Shown: piece after piece, positions 1-5,806 of the stretch | Layout: each line of letters begins with the position of its first letter | How positions within the stretch are numbered: the first letter of the stretch is position 1 | Source of the DNA: Spirochaetaceae bacterium | Lineage (GTDB): Bacteria; Spirochaetota; Spirochaetia; Treponematales; Rectinemataceae | DNA length: 6,672 bases | Assembly: GCA_016794765.1 (NCBI GenBank) | Contig: JAEUJG010000141.1 | Location: 1-6,672, forward strand | Reading direction: 5' to 3' | The notes under the pieces: generated by a model | What the model was told of the DNA's origin: nothing | Seen by the model: the letters and a program-made list of their open reading frames with translations, nothing else | Databases searched by the model: none | Made by a program: the position numbers and the translations under genes

Positions 1-483
1 GTGCTTCTTTTCCCTGAGCGCCGGGAGCCCCATGGAGCGGATCTGCGCGCCGTGGAAGGAGTCGTGGGTCGTGAGCCAGACCAGGACCTGCTTCCAGGGA
101 GCCTTCCAGGAGGGCATTTCCGATTCCAGGACGGCTTCGTCCATGCCGCGCAGGGCCCGCATGCTTGCCTCGTGGAGCTCGACGAGGAGGGCCTTGTCCC
201 GGGCCCAGGAAGCCTCGCCCTGGTCGGCGGGGGCGGGGAACCAAACGCCCTCCGGGTAGGGCCAATCGGGGACGGCCAGGCCCAGGTCCTTGGCCACGAT
301 GCGCTTGCACATGGCGCAGTGGAGCGCTATCTCCCAGGCGCTGTAGCCCTCCCAGGTATTCCCGTCCGCGGCCTCCTTCGCCGTCAGCTTCTCCAGGGTG
401 GGAAGGAAGGAAAGGCCGTTCCAGGACTTGCCGCGGAACTCTGCGTCGATGAGCTCGAGGATGGGATCGAACAGCTTGGTCAT
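1..483 (-). CDS. DinB/YfiT-like metal-binding four-helix protein (3' end outside window)
   Basis: The minus-strand frame is open for 161 codons from ATG at 483 to the window edge with no stop, so the C-terminus is missing. DinB-superfamily proteins are usually about 150-180 residues, so only a short tail is probably lost. These are small soluble four-helix bundles that bind a divalent metal through three histidines, one in the second helix and an HxxxH pair near the end. Here H55 lies in the segment WEIALHCAMCKR (50-61), and H140 and H144 form the late pair in TTHDSFHGAQI (138-148), matching the family triad. The protein is rich in tryptophan. The start is fixed by AGGAG six bases upstream. 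It follows the aminotransferase gene by 11 bases and is probably co-transcribed with it. Some DinB-fold proteins are thiol-dependent transferases or damage-inducible, but the substrate here cannot be told. Confidence 0.85.
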   Translation of the reverse strand, partial: MTKLFDPILELIDAEFRGKSWNGLSFLPTLEKLTAKEAADGNTWEGYSAWEIALHCAMCKRIVAKDLGLAVPDWPYPEGVWFPAPADQGEASWARDKALLVELHEASMRALRGMDEAVLESEMPSWKAPWKQVLVWLTTHDSFHGAQIRSMGLPALREKKH

Positions 484-489
484 GGTCGT

Positions 490-494
490 CTCCT
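490..494 (-). promoter_or_regulatory. Ribosome binding site of the DinB-like gene, abutting the ilvE stop
   Basis: On the minus strand AGGAG (494 to 490) starts on the base right after the TAA stop of the aminotransferase (497-495) and lies six bases before the ATG at 483. This tight packing decides the start of the downstream gene and supports coupled expression of the pair. Confidence 0.85.
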
Positions 495-1610
495 TTAGTC
501 TACGAGGCTTGTCCAGCCGCGGGTATCGGGCAGGCGGCCCGTTTGGATGCCGTCGAGCTCGTCGTGAAGGTTCCGCGTCACCGCGCCGACCTGCCCGCCG
601 CCGAAGGCGTGGACGCGCCCCCCGTGGCTCACGCCGCCGATGGGGGAAACGATGGCCGCCGTGCCCGTGCAGAAGGCCTCGTCGGCGGGGCCTTCGGCGG
701 CCCACTCGCCGAGGCCGAGCACTCGCTCCAGGCTCAAGGCGCCCCGTTCGACCTCCATTCCGAACCTTTCCCGGGCCAGCCGCTCCACGGAGTCGCGCGT
801 GATGCCGGGGAGGATGGAGGGGGAGTCGGCGACGAGGAGGCGCTTGCCCTTGACGGCGCAGAAATTGGCGCTGCCCACTTCCTCGACGCGCTTGCCCGAC
901 TGGTCCAGGTAGAGGAGGTCGGCGAAGCCCGCGGCCTTGGCCGCGGCGACGGGCTGGAAGCAGGGCGCGTAGTTGCCGGCCGCCTTCACGTTGCCGGTGC
1001 CGCGTTCGGCGGCCCGCTGGTGATCCTCGCTCGCCAGCACGGTGATGGGCGCGAGCCCCTTGAAATAGAGGCCCACGGGATTCGCGTACACCATGAAGAG
1101 GGTCTCGGGCGAGGGGCCAAGGCCGATGGTGCGGCCCGTGCCGAGGAGGAGGGGCCGCAGGTAGAGCGAGCCCTTGCCGGCCGGCGGCACCCAGTCGAGG
1201 TTGGCCCGGACGCAGTCCAGCACGACGCGGACAAACAACTCCTCGCCGGGAACGGCGAGCATGAAGCGGGCGGCGCCCGCCGCCATGCGGCGCGCGTTGT
1301 CGCGCGGGCGGAAGAGGCGCACGCGGCCGTCGACGCCGCGCCGGGCCTTGAGGCCCTCGAACAGCCCCTGCCCGTAGTTCAAGGCCGTCGCGTGGGGCGG
1401 CAGGATCAGGGAGCCCGAAGGTACCGTCTCGGGCTCGTCCCAGACGCCGTCCGCGCCGCAGACGCTTCCCGTCATCGCCGTCGTCACGACTGGGGCAAAG
1501 CCCAAGGCATCCCAGTCGAGGCTGGCCGGATCAACGCTTCCGGCGCCGCGCGCCACCATCGCCGGGAATCGGGCCATCGCGCCCGGGACCGTGCTCGTGC
1601 TCGTGCTCAT
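495..1610 (-). CDS. ilvE: Branched-chain amino acid aminotransferase, PLP fold-type IV
   Basis: This 371-residue cytosolic enzyme should interconvert leucine, isoleucine and valine with their 2-oxo acids, using 2-oxoglutarate/glutamate and pyridoxal phosphate. Visible family blocks in order: LNYGQGLFEGLKA (77-89), RLFRPRDNARRM (98-109), GKGSLYLRPLL (146-156), the lysine expected to bind the cofactor in GNVKAAGNYAP (K209), LLYLDQSGKRVEEVGSANF (232-250), ILPGITRDSV (266-275) and FCTGTAAIVSPIGG (313-326). The blocks resemble the longer eukaryote/plant-like branch more than the roughly 309-residue E. coli IlvE. The open frame extends upstream to 1838, but ATG 1610 has AGGAG six bases before it and the extra 76 residues look non-coding. 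The N-terminus is a low-complexity Ser-Thr repeat. No other ilv/leu gene is in the window. The family call is firm; exact substrate preference is inferred. Confidence 0.95.
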   Translation of the reverse strand: MSTSTSTVPGAMARFPAMVARGAGSVDPASLDWDALGFAPVVTTAMTGSVCGADGVWDEPETVPSGSLILPPHATALNYGQGLFEGLKARRGVDGRVRLFRPRDNARRMAAGAARFMLAVPGEELFVRVVLDCVRANLDWVPPAGKGSLYLRPLLLGTGRTIGLGPSPETLFMVYANPVGLYFKGLAPITVLASEDHQRAAERGTGNVKAAGNYAPCFQPVAAAKAAGFADLLYLDQSGKRVEEVGSANFCAVKGKRLLVADSPSILPGITRDSVERLARERFGMEVERGALSLERVLGLGEWAAEGPADEAFCTGTAAIVSPIGGVSHGGRVHAFGGGQVGAVTRNLHDELDGIQTGRLPDTRGWTSLVD

Positions 1611-1616
1611 AGTGGA

Positions 1617-1621
1617 CTCCT
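1617..1621 (-). promoter_or_regulatory. Ribosome binding site fixing the ilvE start
   Basis: AGGAG on the minus strand, six bases before the ATG at 1610. It decides against the longer open frame that begins at 1838 and would overlap the neighbouring plus-strand gene's start. Confidence 0.85.
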
Positions 1622-1669
1622 GTCTCTGGGCTGCCTCGGAGGCTCGTCCTTCGCCATGCGCTTCGAGGC

Positions 1670-1704
1670 GCCCATCGTATGTTGCGATGGATGGTAGCAT
1701 GGGC
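1670..1704. repeat. Nested inverted repeats in the ilvE / nucleotidyltransferase intergenic region
   Basis: The 226-base region between the divergent genes (1611-1836) holds two alternative dyads. CCATCG at 1672-1677 pairs with CGATGG at 1685-1690 around a 7-base loop. GCCCAT at 1670-1675 pairs with ATGGGC at 1699-1704. They lie 60-95 bases upstream of the aminotransferase start, so they could be an operator or a leader hairpin. I see no T-box-like conserved sequence and no long pause peptide. The role is unknown. The rest of this region shows no convincing promoter; TATCAT at 1775-1780 could be a -10 box for the plus-strand gene but has no good -35 partner. Confidence 0.3.
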
Positions 1705-1836
1705 TTCGGCGGAAGGGAACGAAAGGTCGGCGAAATTCCGGCCTCGGCCCGCTCCGCGATCCCGCCGCCCGTGGTATCATCCTTTCCCGCCCGGCCAGGC
1801 CAAGGACAGCGCGCCCGAGCGGGTGATGGAGCGACC

Positions 1837-2655
1837 ATGATCCGCGAGACACTGGACGAGCTAGTCCGATCCCTCTCCCTCGATCCCCAGGTCCGGGCGG
1901 TGGGACTTTCCAGCGATCCCCTCCCGCTCCGCCGGGAGGACGGGGACCTCGATCTCTTCGTCTACTGCGACGAGGTGCCCGACGCGAAGGACCGCGCCCT
2001 CCGCTATCCCGCCGCGCTCCGGGAGGATCCGGCCTTCAGGAGCCGGGTCTTCGTCTCCGGGTTCTGGGGCGACGCGGACTACGCCGAGATGGGCGGCATC
2101 GAAACCTGGATCATGTATTTCCGCGCGCGCGACGCGCTTCTTGACTTCAACGCCATCGCGGAGGGAAGTCGTCCCTCCCGTGTCGACGGCTGTTTTTACC
2201 CCACGGGCCGCCTCGCCATGTTCAAGAACATGCGCGTCCTGTACGACGCCGATTCCTTCCTCCTCGGCCTCCAGACCAGGCTCGCTGCCTATCCGCCCCT
2301 CCTCAAGGAGGCGGCGATCCGCGACAGTCTGGACGAACTTGAGGACGAGGAGGATCTCCTCCGCGCCAGCGGCCGGGGCGACGTCGTCTTCTTCCACGCG
2401 GCGGTCGACGCGGCCGTCGACGCCTTCCTCCGCCTCCTCTACGCGGCGAACGACACGCTCTTCCCGAGCAGGAAGCGGGTGGAGGAGAGGATCGCGGCCT
2501 TTCCCCTGAAACCCCGCGACTGCCATGCGCGGATCCTTGCGGTCTTCCGGCTCGGCTGCGACGCGGCGACCCTGGCCGCCGCTTTCGCGGAGTTCCGGTC
2601 TCTCAAGGAAGAGCTCCTGGCCCTGATCGGGAAGGGGAAGGCCGCCCTCGACTAA
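1837..2655 (+). CDS. Nucleotidyltransferase-fold protein, probably DUF4037-type
   Basis: A 272-residue soluble protein. Residues 20-42 fit the nucleotidyltransferase active-site strand-turn-strand: a GLSS turn (23-26) and then DGDLDLFVY (35-43), where D37 and D39 would be the paired metal-binding carboxylates. E89 in GGIETWIMYF (87-96) is a candidate third acidic residue. The second half is helical, and YPPLLKEAAI (152-161) with LYAANDTLFPSRKRVE (201-216) resembles the DUF4037/kanamycin-nucleotidyltransferase-like C-terminal domain. The family moves a nucleoside monophosphate to a small molecule, RNA or protein; the acceptor is not predictable. The open frame reaches back to 1591, but ATG 1837 has GGAG (1828-1831) five bases upstream and starts the conserved region. 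The turn has SS instead of the commoner GS. Its stop overlaps that of the convergent acetyltransferase gene. Confidence 0.75.
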   Translation: MIRETLDELVRSLSLDPQVRAVGLSSDPLPLRREDGDLDLFVYCDEVPDAKDRALRYPAALREDPAFRSRVFVSGFWGDADYAEMGGIETWIMYFRARDALLDFNAIAEGSRPSRVDGCFYPTGRLAMFKNMRVLYDADSFLLGLQTRLAAYPPLLKEAAIRDSLDELEDEEDLLRASGRGDVVFFHAAVDAAVDAFLRLLYAANDTLFPSRKRVEERIAAFPLKPRDCHARILAVFRLGCDAATLAAAFAEFRSLKEELLALIGKGKAALD

Positions 2656-3575
2656 GCCCGCGTCGCCATCGTCCACTGCCGGGAGACGTGGCGCCGGTCG
2701 AAGCCTATGGCCGCGTAGAAATCCTGCCCGCTCCCCACGTAGGCCCTGCGGGCGCCGAGGGCGAAGAGGCGGTTCAGCCCCTCGCGGATGACCGCGCGGC
2801 CGAGGCCCTTCCTGCGGTGCCCGGGCACCGTGCAGACGGGCTCGAAGACGCCGAAATGGTTTCGCGCATCGTGCCAGACGATGCAGGAGGAGGCGTAGGA
2901 GCCGTCCGGGGCCTCCACGAAGAGGTCGAGTTCGGGGAGGTAGTCGGGCGCGGCCTGCGTCAGGCGGTACTCCTCCGGCGTGGACCACTCGGCGGGGTCG
3001 GCGTGGTTGAAACCCCGGCCCAGGGCCTCGCGGCGGAGGTCCAGGCTGCTGCCCGGTTCCGCCATCGAGCGGATGCGGAAACCGCTTTCAAGCGCGGGAG
3101 GCTCCGCGCCTTCGATCGCGATCTCGGAGAAGCGGCCCGATTCCGCGGGCCTTGAGTAACCGCGCGCGCGCAGGGCGCCGCAAAGCGTCTCGTCGTGGTC
3201 ATAGGCCTCCACCCGCAGGATCCCGTCGGCCGGATCGGCCAGGCTCCGCTCGGCCTCGGCCAGAATCCCGTCGAGCAGGGGGTCGGCCTCGGGCAGGCGC
3301 TGGATCCAAGCCTCGCCGTTGGGCTTCGGCCTTTCGGTGTTGAGGACCGCGAGGATGCGGCCCTCGCCGTCCTCCCAGATCCGCACGGAATCCTCGAAGT
3401 GTCGGCGGTTCGCCTCCCGGTCGCCCTTCCACATCGAAGGGTGGTAGCGTCCCCAGTTCCAGCGCTCAATGCCCCAGTTGACGGGCCGGCCGAAGGCGTA
3501 GAAGGCGGTCTGGAGGAAATCCCGGACGCGGAGGAAATCCGCCGGGGCTTCGTAGCTTCTCATCGTCGCTCGCAT
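2652..3575 (-). CDS. Two-domain GNAT-family N-acetyltransferase
   Basis: A 307-residue cytosolic protein, about twice a single GNAT domain. The C-terminal half is the recognisable catalytic type: strand FGVFEPVCTVPGHRRKGLGRAV (241-262), containing the acetyl-CoA pyrophosphate-binding loop R254-R-K-G-L-G259, then a helix and FYAAIGF (286-292), the usual last motif. The N-terminal half (roughly 7-155) has the outline of a second, degenerate GNAT domain. Its aromatic stretch NWGIERWNWGRYHPSMW (33-49) is typical of tandem-GNAT proteins, and a GY-ending strand lies near 139-140. The acceptor is unknown. ATG 3575 is chosen over the in-frame ATG 60 bases upstream and the one 12 bases downstream because AAGGAAGG ends five bases before it. 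It is convergent with the nucleotidyltransferase gene and divergent from the second acetyltransferase gene. Confidence 0.85.
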   Translation of the reverse strand: MRATMRSYEAPADFLRVRDFLQTAFYAFGRPVNWGIERWNWGRYHPSMWKGDREANRRHFEDSVRIWEDGEGRILAVLNTERPKPNGEAWIQRLPEADPLLDGILAEAERSLADPADGILRVEAYDHDETLCGALRARGYSRPAESGRFSEIAIEGAEPPALESGFRIRSMAEPGSSLDLRREALGRGFNHADPAEWSTPEEYRLTQAAPDYLPELDLFVEAPDGSYASSCIVWHDARNHFGVFEPVCTVPGHRRKGLGRAVIREGLNRLFALGARRAYVGSGQDFYAAIGFDRRHVSRQWTMATRA

Positions 3576-3580
3576 GACGG

Positions 3581-3588
3581 CCTTCCTT
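3581..3588 (-). promoter_or_regulatory. Ribosome binding site deciding the start of the minus-strand GNAT gene
   Basis: AAGGAAGG on the minus strand ends five bases before ATG 3575. The alternative ATG at 3563 has only a weak GAGCGA upstream, and the ATG at 3635 has no purine-rich site that stands out. Confidence 0.7.
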
Positions 3589-3649
3589 GAGCTCAAGGTG
3601 GGCGGGGTGGGCGCGCTGGTTCTTCCGCGTCCCAAGCCTGGCCAGGATG

Positions 3650-3678
3650 AGTTTCGCGGCGGTTCCAGGCCGGGTCAA
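3650..3678 (-). promoter_or_regulatory. Candidate sigma70-type promoter of the minus-strand GNAT gene
   Basis: On the minus strand TTGACC (3678-3673) is followed after 17 bases by GAAACT (3655-3650). The -35 box is five of six against consensus, while the -10 box is poor (three of six). Transcription would begin near 3643, giving a leader of about 68 bases. The optimal spacing and good -35 box make this the best candidate in the 190-base divergent region. Confidence 0.4.
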
Positions 3679-3690
3679 GCCGCTGGCCGT

Positions 3691-3728
3691 GGAATGTTCC
3701 GCTATAGGAAAAAATTCCGTGGCGGAAT
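3691..3728. repeat. Cluster of alternating GGAA/TTCC inverted repeats between the divergent GNAT genes
   Basis: Five half-sites alternate in an AT-richer pocket: GGAA 3691-3694, TTCC 3697-3700, GGAA 3707-3710, TTCC 3715-3718 and GGAA 3724-3727. The strongest dyad is ATTCCG (3714-3719) with CGGAAT (3723-3728) around a 3-base centre. TTCCGC (3697-3702) also pairs with GCGGAA (3722-3727). The cluster lies upstream of both divergent genes, where a shared operator would be expected. No regulator gene is adjacent and the binding factor is unknown. Confidence 0.45.
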
Positions 3729-3765
3729 CACCTCCGGGGCTGTATCCTCGTGCCGAGGAGCGACG

Positions 3766-4725
3766 ATGGACTTCGAGCTGGTCGAGTTTTCCGCTTGTCA
3801 CGTGGAGGCCGCCGTCGGGCTTTTCCAGGAGAACTACCGCGCGGAGCGCCGGTTCGCGCCGATCCTGCCGGAACGGGCCGCCGTCGATGGAAAGTGGATC
3901 GCGGAGCGATTGGTCCGTTGCCTGGGGAAGCCGGGCGCGGCCGCCCTTGCCGACGGGAAGCTGGTCGGTTTCCTGCTCACCAACGCCTACTTCGAGTTCA
4001 AGGGGCACCGCGCGGCCCATGTCCCCGAATTCGCCCACGCCGCCGCCGGTGACGATCCCGAGCGGCTCCATCGGGCGCTCTACTCGCGCGTCGCCAAGAC
4101 TTGGATGGACGAAGGCGCATGCCTCCACCTTCTCGGTTTTCTCTACCATGACTCCCCGGCCAGGACGGCATCCTACGAGCTCGGCTACGGTTCCCTGATC
4201 AACGAGCGGATCCGCGGCCTCGAACCGATCCCGGGCGCGGACGCCCGCGGCGTCGAGGCCTGCGCCGATCCCGAGCGGCTCGTCGATCTGGAGCTCGAGC
4301 ACCGGGACTTTTACCGGGAGTCGCCGATCTTCATCGCCCGGGACCGGCCTGACCGCGCCGACGCCATCAGGGATTTGTCCGAATCGATGGCCGAGGGCGA
4401 TCGCCATTTCGTTTTCGAGGAGGACGGCGAGGCGGTTGGCTGTCTTTCCGTCGGCGCATCAACGGAGCGCGGCGAAGGTTTTCTCCTCAGGGGAACCAAC
4501 AGCGCCCAGGTCAAGGGCGTCTACGTCCGGCCCGCTTGGAGGAAGCGGGCGGTGGGAGCCTCCCTTCTCCAGGCGGCCCTGTACTGGACCCGGGCGAGCG
4601 GCTTCGAGCGGCTCTTCGTGGAGCACGAAACCGCCAACAATCCCGGGGCGGCCTTCTGGGCCAGGCATTTCGAGCCCTTTGTCGCCTACGCGATGCGCTA
4701 CGCGGACCCTGCCGCGGGGAAATGA
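3766..4725 (+). CDS. Tandem GNAT-domain acetyltransferase
   Basis: A 319-residue cytosolic protein with two GNAT-like halves. The N-terminal half (about 1-150) has LADGKLVGFLLTNAYFEF (61-78), the HVPEFAHAA block (85-93), a helix with a tryptophan (YSRVAKTWMDEGACLH, 106-121) and the closing strand YELGYGS (137-143). This pattern is common in the non-catalytic N-domains of two-domain GNATs. The C-terminal half has the EEDGEAVGCLSVG strands (218-230), VKGVYVRPAWRKRAVGASLL (249-268) as the acetyl-CoA loop, and ETANNPGAAFWARHFEP (288-304) as the final motif. In the loop the first glycine of the usual Q/RxxGxG is alanine (A262). The long open frame starts at 3574, but ATG 3766 has GAGGAG (3755-3760) five bases upstream and begins the domain. 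The acceptor is unknown. It shows little visible similarity to the neighbouring GNAT protein, so recent duplication is unlikely. Confidence 0.85.
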   Translation: MDFELVEFSACHVEAAVGLFQENYRAERRFAPILPERAAVDGKWIAERLVRCLGKPGAAALADGKLVGFLLTNAYFEFKGHRAAHVPEFAHAAAGDDPERLHRALYSRVAKTWMDEGACLHLLGFLYHDSPARTASYELGYGSLINERIRGLEPIPGADARGVEACADPERLVDLELEHRDFYRESPIFIARDRPDRADAIRDLSESMAEGDRHFVFEEDGEAVGCLSVGASTERGEGFLLRGTNSAQVKGVYVRPAWRKRAVGASLLQAALYWTRASGFERLFVEHETANNPGAAFWARHFEPFVAYAMRYADPAAGK

Positions 4726-4758
4726 AGGTCCGAGGGATGGCGTGCCGCGCCGATTCCC

Positions 4759-4786
4759 TTGACAGTGGGCGCTCCCGAACTAGAAT
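4759..4786 (+). promoter_or_regulatory. Strong sigma70-type promoter of the membrane LuxR regulator
   Basis: TTGACA (4759-4764, perfect consensus) is followed after 16 bases by TAGAAT (4781-4786, five of six). Transcription should start about seven bases after the -10 box, near 4793, only a few bases before the ATG at 4796. It is the best promoter in the window. Confidence 0.75.
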
Positions 4787-4795
4787 GGGGTTCCG

Positions 4796-5734
4796 ATGAA
4801 CGCCTCCGCAAACGCCAGCCTGCAGGCCCCGCTCTTCGCGGCCGTCCTCTGTCTCGGCAGCGGCGCTTTTTTCCTGGCGCTCGCCGTGGCGCTTCGCTCG
4901 GGCCGTAGGGAGCTCAAGGCCTTCCTCCTTCTCTTCTCCTCCCTCGCCCTCCTCGTGGCCTCCAATTTCGCGCTCTTCAGTTTGGCAGCGGCCCGCGATC
5001 CCGGCGGCCGGGCCGCGATGCGCGTCCTCATGGCGGCGAACAAATTCCTCTCGGCCCTGTCCTTCCTTTCCATCGCCCTCGTCGCCCAAAGCCTCCTCGA
5101 CGTGCCCTGGAAGGCCGCGGGCGGCGCCCTCGCCTCGGCGGCCGCGGCCATGGCGGCCCTCGCCTCGGTCATGGGAACCTTCCGCGTGGACCCGTTGGCG
5201 CCCGTCGGCCTTTTTCTCGCGCTCTATGGGCTCGTCCTCCTCCTCCGTTTCAGGCGGCGCATCGCCGGCGCGGCCGCGAAGGCCGTCCTCCGACGTTTTT
5301 TCGTCCTGACCGCCATCTTCATGCCGGGTTTCGCCTACGATCTCTTCTCCGGTTCCGGCGTCGCCGGTATCCCCAGCCTGCCTCTCCTCCTTCCCATTTT
5401 CGCGTATTATTTCGCGGCCCTTTCCCTGGGCGTGATCCGCGAGGCGCTCAGGGCCCTGCTCCGTTCGGAGGCCTCGATCGACGCCGCGGCGCGGTCCGGA
5501 GCGGCGGCGAGAAGCGAAGGTCGCGAGCTCGCCCTCGATTCGCTCGCCGAGAAAACCGCCCTGAGCCCCCGCGAAAAAGAAATTGCCCGCCTCGTCGCGA
5601 AGGGGCTCGGCAACAAGCAGATCGCGGCGGCCCTCGGCATTTCCGACCGCACCGTGGGCAACCACATCTACGCGATGTTCCGCAAGATCGGCATCTCTTC
5701 CCGCTTCGAACTCCTCGGCATTTTACAGGGCTGA
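4796..5734 (+). CDS. Seven-helix membrane-anchored LuxR-type transcription regulator
   Basis: A 312-residue one-component regulator. By eye there are seven hydrophobic segments, roughly at 11-33, 42-66, 76-101, 107-129, 134-151, 164-184 and 193-214. A charged linker (215-250) leads to a LuxR/GerE helix-turn-helix: LSPREKEIARLVAKG (256-270), then NKQIAAALGISDRTVGNHI (273-291) with the recognition helix, and FRKIGISSRFELLGIL (295-310). There is no receiver, PAS or ATP-binding domain, so sensing probably occurs in the membrane part and the DNA-binding domain faces the cytoplasm. The ligand is unknown. The start is firm: an in-frame TAG lies at 4781-4783, inside the -10 box, and no usable start lies between. 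The only upstream purine run is GGGG (4787-4790). It is followed by an exported serine hydrolase gene in the same direction, a possible target. Confidence 0.9.
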   Translation: MNASANASLQAPLFAAVLCLGSGAFFLALAVALRSGRRELKAFLLLFSSLALLVASNFALFSLAAARDPGGRAAMRVLMAANKFLSALSFLSIALVAQSLLDVPWKAAGGALASAAAAMAALASVMGTFRVDPLAPVGLFLALYGLVLLLRFRRRIAGAAAKAVLRRFFVLTAIFMPGFAYDLFSGSGVAGIPSLPLLLPIFAYYFAALSLGVIREALRALLRSEASIDAAARSGAAARSEGRELALDSLAEKTALSPREKEIARLVAKGLGNKQIAAALGISDRTVGNHIYAMFRKIGISSRFELLGILQG

Positions 5735-5762
5735 CTTTTCCCGCCCCTTCCCGCGCGAGGGG

Positions 5763-5788
5763 CCCCCTGGGTAAGGATACTCAGGGGG
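5763..5788. terminator. Strong 11-bp stem-loop after the regulator gene; possible U-less terminator or operator
   Basis: The left arm 5763-5773 (CCCCCTGGGTA) pairs with the right arm 5778-5788 (TACTCAGGGGG) around the 4-base loop AGGA, with ten Watson-Crick pairs and one G-U. It starts 29 bases after the regulator's stop, where a terminator is expected. No T-run follows on either strand (AAAA follows on the plus strand), so it is not a classical intrinsic terminator. As DNA it is a nearly perfect dyad centred about 67 bases upstream of the predicted start of transcription of the next gene, so an operator role is equally possible. Confidence 0.45.
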
Positions 5789-5806
5789 AAAAGGTAGGAA
5801 TGCCCA

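Noticed and set aside
543..1697. A 384-codon open frame on the plus strand, antisense to the aminotransferase gene
   Set aside because: It mirrors a gene with clear family motifs. Its protein is a low-complexity Ala/Gly/Arg/Glu-rich sequence with no domain, as expected from antisense frames in GC-rich DNA.
1670..1704. A riboswitch or T-box leader for the aminotransferase
   Set aside because: The dyads are short and overlapping, and I see no T-box-type conserved sequence, no terminator with a T-run and no leader peptide rich in branched-chain codons.
1775..1780. TATCAT as a -10 box for the nucleotidyltransferase gene
   Set aside because: No sequence resembling TTGACA lies 16-18 bases upstream and there is no extended -10 TGN, so it is not listed as a promoter.
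1611..1838. N-terminal extension of the aminotransferase to 1838
   Set aside because: The added 76 residues are not family-like, would overlap the start of the divergent gene, and the ATG at 1610 has a well-placed AGGAG.
1861..2988. A 375-codon minus-strand open frame spanning the end of the GNAT gene and the nucleotidyltransferase gene
   Set aside because: It crosses two well-supported genes and its product is Arg/Glu/Gly-rich without recognisable motifs.
3743..3748. TATCCT as a -10 box for the plus-strand GNAT gene
   Set aside because: The matching -35 position reads TGGCGG, a poor match, and the box is only 18 bases from the ATG and overlaps the region needed for the ribosome binding site.
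3466..4407. A 313-codon minus-strand open frame over the divergent region and the second GNAT gene
   Set aside because: It is antisense to the tandem-GNAT coding region, has no ribosome binding site that stands out and no recognisable motif.
4511..5665. A 384-codon minus-strand open frame antisense to the LuxR regulator
   Set aside because: Its product is extremely rich in Glu, Gly and Arg, which is the shadow of hydrophobic-segment codons on the opposite strand.
5744..5762. Small hairpin CCCCT/AGGGG just after the regulator stop
   Set aside because: It has only five pairs and a 9-base loop in GC-rich DNA and competes with the much stronger dyad next to it.
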